In this document: one piece after another, positions 56,516 to 64,000 of the stretch
Layout: every line of letters starts with the position of its first letter
Numbering within the stretch: the stretch's first letter is position 1
Origin: Gigaspora rosea
Taxonomy: Eukaryota > Glomeromycota > Glomeromycetes > Diversisporales > Gigasporaceae
Reading direction: 5' to 3'
DNA length: 64,000 nt
Assembly: GCA_003550325.1 (NCBI GenBank)
Contig: QKWP01000252.1
Location: forward strand, 102,923 to 166,922
The notes under the pieces: generated by a model
Told to the model about the DNA's origin: nothing
Database searches by the model: none
The model's input: the letters and a program-made list of their open reading frames with translations, nothing else
Made by a program: the position numbers and the translations under genes

Positions 56516-57028
56516 TTATACTTATATTGCTGAAAATAAGCTACCTTTCTCTTTTGGTTAAAAAACTCAAAAACATCTTTAACTCAAAAATAAGCTACCA
56601 TAATGACATAAGTTGCTATATATAAGTCCAAAATTTACTAAGAAAATTGATTAAAATCATTTAAGTAAAATTATTTAGGAGATCAAAATATATATATCCT
56701 GAAATTTATAACAAAATTAAAGAACTTTTTATTTAATTTTTATATTTAATAAAAAGATTAAAATTTTTTTAACAAAATATATTTATTGAATGTAAAAATT
56801 AAAAGTTAAATAATAAAATTTGCTTTTATTTTGATAAAACTTTTAGAATATATGTAGTTTAGTTTTCTAAACAAATTTACCTAAGTACTAATAATTGATT
56901 ACATAGTTGAATTTAGACTTTACTATGTAATAACTATTGGTAATTGACCAAAAATAATTATATGCTTCCAAGATTTTTTGTATCAAAAATCATCCAAAAA
57001 AGGTAGCTTATTTTCAAAGTTATGTAGT
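56516..57028. mobile_element. family S, copy 2, short
   Basis: ATACTTATATTGCTGAAAAT at the left and GGTAGCTTATTTTCAAAGTT at the right are inverted. CTCTTTTGGTTAAAAAACTC and AAAATAAGCTACCATAATGA match copy 1 at 48231-50552. About 513 bp, non-coding; it is a deletion derivative compared with copy 1. Confidence 0.75.
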
Positions 57029-57244
57029 ATTAACTATAGTTAATTTTAAATTGTTAAATTATTTAAATTTTATCTTGTATCAAAAGTATATTATAATAAA
57101 TCAAGTATAATAGTACAAAAATTTATAATTTGATTGGTCAAATATCATATGATTATGTACTAATTTAATATTACACAATGGACATGGTTGGTCCAATGTT
57201 CATGTTCAATGTCCAGCCCAACACTGGCTAGCAGATAATTCTTG

Positions 57245-57597
57245 CTATGGTGCACCAAGTCACTTCGCATCAATAATCACGTATATTTTAATAAATCTAT
57301 AAAATCTTAAGTTTTAAATATTTTTTAAAAATGTAACCAATAAAAACTATTGTTTTCATTAGTACTTTCCAAATTATCAGTTAGAAGATTTAAAAAAGTT
57401 TATAAATTGAAGTTATAAGTGTTTAAAGCTATTATAGTTTCAAAATTTTGGCGTTTAATATAAAAAAATTTAAAAAAATTTTTTATATTTTTTTTATCCA
57501 ATTAGAATTAGTATATAACGCATTCTGATTGGCTAAAAATCATTTATATATACCCAAATTTGGCGCACTTGATATTAAGTGACTTGGTGCACCATAG
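57245..57597. mobile_element. MITE with perfect 21-bp TIR
   Basis: CTATGGTGCACCAAGTCACT (57245 on) and AGTGACTTGGTGCACCATAG (to 57597) are exact complements over 21 bases. Non-coding interior. The perfect TIR suggests recent mobility or continued recognition. Confidence 0.85.
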
Positions 57598-57645
57598 TAG
57601 TAATTTTTTAGCAAGCACATAATTGAAAAGCAAGTAAGTTTGCCA

Positions 57646-57773
57646 AAATAGCAATAATATTCTACAAAAATAGCAATTATAATTGTATTGAAAATTACTA
57701 TAAAAGCAACTAGTAGTTTTTTGCCTGCTGTAGCAAGCTAGCTAAGCTAAATAAATAATAGAATTACACACTT
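57646..57773. repeat. dispersed duplicate of 6489-6611
   Basis: About 80% matching over 125 bp in the same orientation, with no terminal inverted repeats. Flanking sequence does not match, so this is a fragment of an older dispersed family. Confidence 0.65.
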
Positions 57774-59294
57774 CCAAAGTACCTACTTGATTCTGTTATT
57801 GATATAGCTTAGCTATTAATATACTTATTACTTTATTTATTGTCTGAAGCATAGCAAGGCCTCTATAGTACAGCAATGGACACGATTTTGTATTAGATTC
57901 CAGTTATGTGCAGGCAATCAGCTATAAAGATCGATATAGATCAGTCCAATGTTTATTCTTGGCTTCAGACACTAATGGGTATCGTTTTCCTAGTATATAT
58001 ATATTCATATCCCATAGATTTAATTTTTTTTTAAATTTTGAAGAAGGTATCTTAGTAACTGCTAGACCAAATTCAACAAATATTTTTTTTTAAATTCTAT
58101 AGGTTTGTAAAATTCAAGCATCAAATTTGACCAGTATTGCTAAAATATTTTTGCTTAAAGTTTGAAAAAATTAACTATTTTTTAAAACAAACTATACAAA
58201 ATTTTTTTTAAACTTTGAGTAAAGATGTTTTGTCAACTACTGGGCAAATTTAATAAACTTGTTTTTATTTTAATTCTATAAAGCTATAGTTTCAGATAAA
58301 ATGATAAAATTTATTAAATTTGATTTAATAGTTACTAGATTATTATTGCTCAAGTTTTTAAAAAAATACAAAATATAAATTGCCAAAATTTTTTTTAAAC
58401 TTTGAGTAAAAATATCTTAGCAACAATTAAGCCAAAATCAATAATTAAATTTGATTTATAGATGCTAAGATATGTTTACTCAAAGTTTAGAAAAAATTTT
58501 GGTACAGCTTTTGTTTTAATATCATTAATATAATAAGTCATATATAAAATTTTTAATTATAGGTCAAATGATTATCACACCCAAATTTTATATGTAAAAT
58601 TTGCTTTCTCGACTTATTTAGTATAAAGAAGCTATTAGTTTAGTTTCTGGATCTGAGTTTGTAATTTCTCTAGCATTAGAAGTTTTCTTATAAAATTTTA
58701 AGTAGTTTATAATAAATTGCAACTAATCATGCTAATGAAATTAGCTAATTTTTTTAATAACTTTTACTATTTGTTTATAAGTGTTTATAAGTATTATATA
58801 TCATTTTATTAAATTAGACAATTAGAGTATTAACTAAATTAATAAACACTATTGTCTAATTTAGTAAAATAATGTACATCACTTATAAACACTTAGGAGG
58901 CATTTATAAATAATGTTATATACCCTATATTGTAGCTCATAACTCCTCTAGACTATATAAAAAATTTTTAAAATCTACAGTCACCTCTCTTTTATCTGAA
59001 CAGGTTATTCCCAGAGATTTTGTTCAGTATAGAGAAAGTCCAGAATATAAAATTTCTTTTTCTAGACTGAACTCTAATAAAAATTTGATATATAAAGAGT
59101 TACTAATAAAAAAAAAAATAAAAATAAAAATAAAAAAAATTATCAAGCCTATTTGATATATAATCTAGTATATATTACAAATATATATTGTATAAAATGT
59201 AAAAAAAACTGTTTTACACTATTTATTTTCTAATTTTAGCATTTTTTAATTTTTGCATTATTATCTGCTGGGGCACTATTATCTAATCTAGGTT
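57774..59294. other. AT-rich spacer with small palindromes
   Basis: 58020-58510 holds three or four copies (direct and inverted) of AAACTTTGAGTAAA(A/G)AT and GTCAACTACTGGGCAAA-type words. 58785-58905 is a hairpin (TAAGTGTTTATAAGTATTAT against its complement). GAGGCATTTATAAATAATG at 58907 resembles one terminus of 18687-19222. A 61-codon frame at 57908 is not supported. Confidence 0.5.
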
Positions 59295-59537
59295 ATGGTG
59301 CAAATTAAATATCTGACCCGTTGGGTCACTATTATCACTATTAGAGGTCTTAGTTGGGTCGGGTCTGACCCAACCCAACCCAGGACGGACCCAACCCGGG
59401 TCGGGTTGGGTCAGATCAAACCCGGGTCAGGTTGGGTCAGATCAAACCTGGGTCGGGTCAGAAAAAACCCAGGTCAGAACAGACCCGGGTCAGAAAAAAA
59501 TCCGGGTCGTGTCAGACTGGGGTTAATGATGGGTGAC
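59295..59537. mobile_element. GC-rich end fragment of an hAT 1-like element
   Basis: ATCTGACCCGTTGGGTCACT is the near complement of the segment near 52270-52300. It is followed by about ten variants of GGGTCGGGT / ACCCGGGTC / GGGTCAGA. It is cut off at 59537 by the TSD of hAT 2. The 82-codon Gly/Arg/Pro-rich frame here is a translation of the repeats. Confidence 0.7.
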
Positions 59538-60576
59538 CAGTAAAAAAAATTGGATGTGCGCATGTGCGTTCCCACACATAAAAATTTTTTTGCGCACATT
59601 AAAAAAAGTTTAATGTACGGTAAGCGCACATGATTTTTGATATAATATTAATAAGAATGTGCACTATCTAATGTCTTTATTATTAATAATAAATCATTGC
59701 AGAAAATTATAATTTATAATTTTAATTACGTATTAGTATGTCATATAATAAATTGTGATTTTAAAATTTTAATTATGTATCAGTCTTTAATTAAATAAAA
59801 TATTGCTTTGTTTCTAAAAAACGTGAATTTCTGCACTTAATTATCACGATATGCATCACATAGTCTAAATTTATCTATTGTATGAGAATTGTTTAACTAA
59901 ACATCGCTTTAAAAGGTTATTGTCTCAATTAAATGCATGACAATCACTATAAAAAAATGTCTTTTTTTATTATTGTCTTTTTCGGAATTGCGCTAACTAA
60001 ATATGTTATGAACACATTACGTGTTGAAGGATTTTCTGATATCTAGATAATTTAAAACGATTACTTATAAAATTTACTTGTATATCTGGTATCTATGAGC
60101 TTGCCAGAGCAGCCACCTCAAAGTTCACTAATAATAGACATTACAATTGCAGCTGTCGCAACATATAATTGATTGGATACTGCGACAGTGACATTTCGGG
60201 TTAGGGTTGAGTGAAATCGCATTTCATCCTAATTGCAATTATCATAGCAGATTTCACTTACAACTAAGGTTTCACACTGTCATATTATAATGATCGAAAT
60301 TATAGCAAATTTTTGATAATAAAAATAGTTTTTTGTGATATAATTTTCGGCCAGTGTATCGCTTCGGTAAATCGGTCTAATCTTATATTGGCCGAAAATT
60401 TTATTATTGAAAACTTGCCAATAATCATCAAAATTCATCATGTGCCCTACTAATTTTCAAATCGGAGTTATTTAACATTTCTAAATTAGACTTTCCTGAT
60501 AAATGCGAAATAACTCCCAAAAGTGTAATATAGAATTTTAATTGAATTAAGCTTAATCCTGACCATTACTTAAACA

Positions 60577-60813
60577 ATGCTCCTAGATGTTATTTTGCTT
60601 TTAATCCGTTCCTGGTTTGGCGCGATTGCGTCGCGCAGCTACTTATTCTTTATTTATGTATATAATAAATTGTGTTCATTAAAAATATATGATCCAGAAA
60701 CTGTGTATATGTTGTGTCCCGAATTGGAAACTGTCTGGTTTAGAAAATACCGCACTGATTTATCTAGCTTTGAAATTCTCAAACGGAGTACTCAACTTAA
60801 GAACTATCATTAA
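60577..60813 (+). CDS. hypothetical 78-residue protein inside hAT 2
   Basis: ATG at 60577; MLLDVILLLIRSWFGAIASR then SYLFFIYVYNKLCSLKIYDP and a mixed C-terminal half (TVYMLCPELETVWFRKYRTD). Codon use is more balanced and GC higher than in neighbouring DNA, which is why I keep it. It could be a captured host exon or chance. A hydrophobic N-terminus might act as a membrane segment. No family recognised. Confidence 0.3.
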   Translation: MLLDVILLLIRSWFGAIASRSYLFFIYVYNKLCSLKIYDPETVYMLCPELETVWFRKYRTDLSSFEILKRSTQLKNYH

Positions 60814-61143
60814 CCATAATATACCTTACTAATTATCAAGCTGGGTAATCTGTTTAAGAATTTTATAATCGAATAGAAGATAAAGTAAAACAAGAGAATA
60901 ATTAAAATAGCATTAATAGTAAAATGAAGCTTAAAAAAGTAGAATAGATTAGTTAGTTTCGTGTATATTGTATAAAAAAATTTTTTTATAAAAAGATTAG
61001 AAAAAGATACTTATCTCTTTTATATATTCAAGTAATTAAGTAAAGTCTAAAGTTTTCCAAAATTTATTAATAAAAACATTATCAATAAAATCCTATATAA
61101 TTATTCAAATTAGTTCTACGCTTTAAACTTATAATCTTTAACA

Positions 61144-63199
61144 ATGGATAAATTTATAATTCGTCAGAGTTCTAAAACTTCATATCAGAGCAATATGAAT
61201 AATAATAACTCTAGTGAAAGTAATCAAAAGAAAAAAATTCGTACTACTTGGGATCCTAATTTATCTAAAGTTTATCCTTGGCTCGAAAAATACAAAGATA
61301 ATGATGGTATGGTTATAGTATTTTGTACTTGGTGTAAGGCAGCAAAAAAGGTTAACCAATTTACTGAAGGCACTAAGTCTTTACGAAAACAAACTTTTGA
61401 ACGTCATCTTGCTACTGTTGATCATCAAAATGCAACAATTTTTTAAGACAATCGACAAACTACAATTATTCAAGGATTTACTCGACAACTTAATGATCAA
61501 AAATTAAAGATAATATCATTAATGAGAAATGTTTATTATCTTTCAAAAAGTAATCAAGCTATGAATCAATACCCTGCCCTGTGTCAATTAGGATATTTGC
61601 AATTTATTAATCACGAAGAACTTTATTTTGAGAACAATCCTATTGTATTAAAGTCTATTAATAATAAAACATTTAACAACCGTCAGTATGAATATGCTTC
61701 ATATGAAAATCCAATTTCAGGACGAGCATTTCTTGCATCAATCGCATTTGTTATAGAACATGAAATTATTCACGAGTTAGTATTATCAAAAAATTGGAGT
61801 ATTTTAATTGATGAAAGCACTTCATTTACTGCTAAACATCTTGCAATTGTAACTAAATACATTACTCAAAATACACCAGTTTTGCGATATCTTGGAATGA
61901 TTGAGCTTGAAAATTGTAATGCAGAGTCAATTACCAATAATCTTGAAAGATTTATAATGGCTAAATCATTTAATATTGAAAATCTAACTCATTTTGGAAG
62001 TGACGGAGCAAGTACAATGCTTGGACAACGTACTGGTGTTGCAACTCGTCTTAAAAAATATAATCCATTCCTTACTGAAATCATTGTATTGCACATCGAT
62101 TACATCTTGCTAGTCAAGATGCTGCAGAACAAGTTGCTTATTTTAAAACATACGATACTATAGTTAAGGGAATTTATTTATATTTTAGTAGTTCTTATAA
62201 AAGTTTATTAACATTAAAAATGGTACAACAAAATTTAGAAGAACCAGAGCTAGTATTATTGAATATTATATCTACACGTTGGCTCTCATTTTCAAATGTT
62301 ATTCATAACTTTCATCAATGTTTAGAATCTATCAAAGGGGCTTTATTAGAGGAAGCAGCAAATAATCAGCAAGCTGCTTTCTTACTAGCTAATGTTAATC
62401 AAGAATTCGAGATTGCAACAATGTTTTTAGCCAATTATTTTTTTATAATAGGAAAATTAATACGTATATTTCAATCAGATTATATCTCATTTATTGATAT
62501 TCAACAACATGTTACTATGACAATTGATGCAATTCAGGCTCAATTTATTGGTAGTAATAAGGTTTTACCTACTTATGGATCAAATTTACTCGAGTATATT
62601 ACAAATAATAATTTGAGCATTGATGAACTTCCTATATTTATTTCTGATTTTGCTCAAGCGACTATAGAGTGTCTCAATAATCGTTTTCCAAACCGAGAAT
62701 TATATAATGCATTAGGAATTTTTGACCCAGAACAATTACCAAAATTAGACAACGATTTAGCTAATTATGGTAATGAAATGATTAAAATTCTTAGTAATTT
62801 TTATAGACCTTCAAAAACGATTAATGGTAAAGAATTTAAACCATTATTTAATAATAGAGTATTAATTGATGATGGGGAATAGTTAAATTTTTTCTTAAAA
62901 ATTATCGATCAATTAAATTTATTGATGCATGGAACCTTATTTTTTCAAAAACTTCTTTTCTTTATGATTTTTCTGCTACCTCAACTTTAATACAAATTGC
63001 TTTAATTATTCCTGTTACAAATGCAGCTGTTGAAAGAGTTTTTTCTCGACAAAATCTTATAAAAACTCGTCTTCGTAACCAAATGAACATTAATACACTT
63101 AATGATTATTTGATGATAGCTTTAAATGGTCCACCTATTGATTTATTCAATTTTGAAAAAGCTTTTGATTATTGGTATTTAAAAGAGTGCAAAATTTAA
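61144..63199 (+). pseudogene. hAT transposase 2 (ZNF862-like)
   Basis: ATG at 61144. A zinc-finger-like domain (residues 40-95) has VIVFCTWCKAAKK and FERHLATVDH. An in-frame TAA at 61444-61446 stands where the frame otherwise continues uninterrupted, likely CAA to TAA. The core shows WSILIDESTSFTAKHLAIVT (first Asp) and LTHFGSDGASTMLGQR (second Asp), then a frameshift near 62090 in the C-x2-H region. Next comes IISTRWLSFSNVIHNFHQCL, and a stop/frameshift near 62880. The dimerisation domain ends IIPVTNAAVERVFSRQNLIK and KAFDYWYLKECKI at 63197-63199. The order matches ZNF862/C17orf113-type hAT proteins. Only about three lesions, so decay is recent. Confidence 0.85.
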
Positions 63200-63411
63200 A
63201 TTTAGACCAAAAATTAAATTTTTAGATAAAGAATTAATTTTATTTTTAAATTTTTAGTATTTATATATTTTGATTAGTATAGCTATTTTAAATTTAATAA
63301 AATAAAGATTTATATTTTTAAATATTAAAAAATAATGCGCACATTAAGTTTAAATTTATGTGCGCTTCATGCACATAATTTCAAATCCAAATTTTTTACA
63401 CTGTGGGTGAC

Positions 63412-64000
63412 GCATAGAGATGGGGAAAATGTGCATTTTATAATAAAATACACATAAATGCGCATGATATTTGAAATGTTGCATGATAAAAAAAATTTTT
63501 TAATTTTTATCTTTATATCTAAATAAAGACTACATATTGATTCTTAATCGAATTTTGCCTATACTGTATATATAAATAATCCTGATCATCATGTGATTTA
63601 CGATGTATCAAGTTATCTACATTATATAATCCGAAAGTTGCTAAAAATATTTAAAAAATTGGTATGCTAAAATCAAGATATACCATAGATAACTAAGGGT
63701 TGAAAACATTTAATCGCATAAAATTTTGCTTCTGCTTAGGTAGAATAATGTTAGTGTTAGGTTTGAATGTGTTTTTGTTTGATTTTGTTACATGACAAAT
63801 TTTGATTTGAAAATTTTTCAGAGGTGATGCTATGATGTTTGAATGACGTTATCTTTTCAGAATGGTATTAAAACCAGTTAGGTTATTAACCCGTTAAACG
63901 AACGGATAATTTTTTTTAGACAATTACAAATAAACTATAGTTGAAGTTAAAATAAGTAAAAATAAGGTAGCTACATCACTATGTCACGCAAAATCAGAAA
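63412..64000. other. flank of hAT 2, no gene seen
   Basis: GATGGGGAAAATGTGCATTT and AATGCGCATGATATTTG continue a TGCGCAT theme for about 80 bp, perhaps the remainder of the older element hit by hAT 2. After that AT-rich DNA with no supported frame. Confidence 0.45.

Larger units (their letters stand above)
52180..57226. mobile_element. outer hAT-type element carrying another hAT
   Basis: The ends CAGTATTGGCATTGGACATA and CAATGTCCAGCCCAACACTG are inverted and match the MITE at 49135-49676. Flanks GCCAGTAG and GCTAGCAG could be a diverged 8-bp TSD. Apart from the inner hAT (52252-55989) and the family S copy (56516-57028), the remaining DNA (about 0.8 kb) is non-coding, so the original was itself a non-autonomous element. 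Confidence 0.7.
59538..63403 (+). mobile_element. hAT transposon 2, about 3.9 kb
   Basis: Exact TSD TGGGTGAC at 59530-59537 and 63404-63411. The ends CAGTAAAAAAAATTGGATGT and CAAATCCAAATTTTTTACAC continuing TG are inverted. Subterminal TGCGCACAT / ATGTGCGC motifs cluster at both ends (59550-59635 and 63328-63380), likely binding sites. The 59640-61140 leader contains CGGGTTAGGGTTGAGTGAAA and a small ORF. The transposase is on the plus strand. Confidence 0.9.

Noticed and set aside
59295-59543. 82-residue Gly/Arg/Pro-rich ORF
   Set aside because: Falls entirely in the GGGTCGGGTT repeat fragment; open only because the repeats lack stops in that frame.

Overview
The window is very AT-rich, repeat-dominated nuclear DNA with no bacterial traits and no intact single-copy host gene that I can recognise. 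Codon style, short GT-AG introns (about 60-75 bp) and the transposon families suggest an arbuscular mycorrhizal fungus (Glomeromycotina, Rhizophagus/Gigaspora-like). These families include a Helitron with a Gln/Glu/Arg-rich N-terminus, ZNF862-like hATs, and a DNA-polymerase-B element with a gag/retropepsin module. The placement is inferred from remembered family resemblance, not from a search.

Layout. 1-7.9 kb: AT-rich DNA with small inverted-repeat elements, a 181-bp tandem repeat beside an assembly gap, and a 470-bp foldback. 7.98-9.14 kb (+) and 19.9-20.9 kb (-): two copies of a roughly 1-kb, GC-richer, tRNA-headed, poly(A)-tailed SINE-like element with target-site duplications (TSDs). 9.6-12.7 kb: two MITEs of one family, a tiny poly(A) retro-insertion, and a three-layer nest of elements. 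13.4-15.15 kb: a decayed Tc1/mariner-like transposon. 17.2-19.7 kb: minisatellite and degenerate repeats. 22.3-23.05 kb: two tandem fragments of an SR-protein-type RRM gene, the clearest host sequence here. 24.5-30.86 kb: a decayed autonomous Helitron with a recognisable 3' terminus. 31.39-42.52 kb: a Polinton-like fossil with 651-bp inverted repeats. 43.1-51.7 kb: foldback and MITE families, several seen earlier in the window. 52.18-57.23 kb: an hAT-type element containing a second, once-autonomous hAT. 59.3-63.4 kb: another once-autonomous hAT inserted into the GC-rich end fragment of a further element.

Most of the sequence can be read as layers of insertions. I could read TSDs for many elements: 8 bp for hAT-like ones, 13-15 bp for retroposed ones, and TA for some small elements. 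The gene pieces present are transposition functions (Rep/helicase, DDE transposases, polymerase B, integrase tail). None of the large elements looks intact in this window. The most unusual items are the long tRNA-headed SINE family, the Polinton-like fossil whose minus strand carries a gag/zinc-knuckle/retropepsin block, and GC-rich GACCCGGGTC-type subterminal repeats in the hAT elements.
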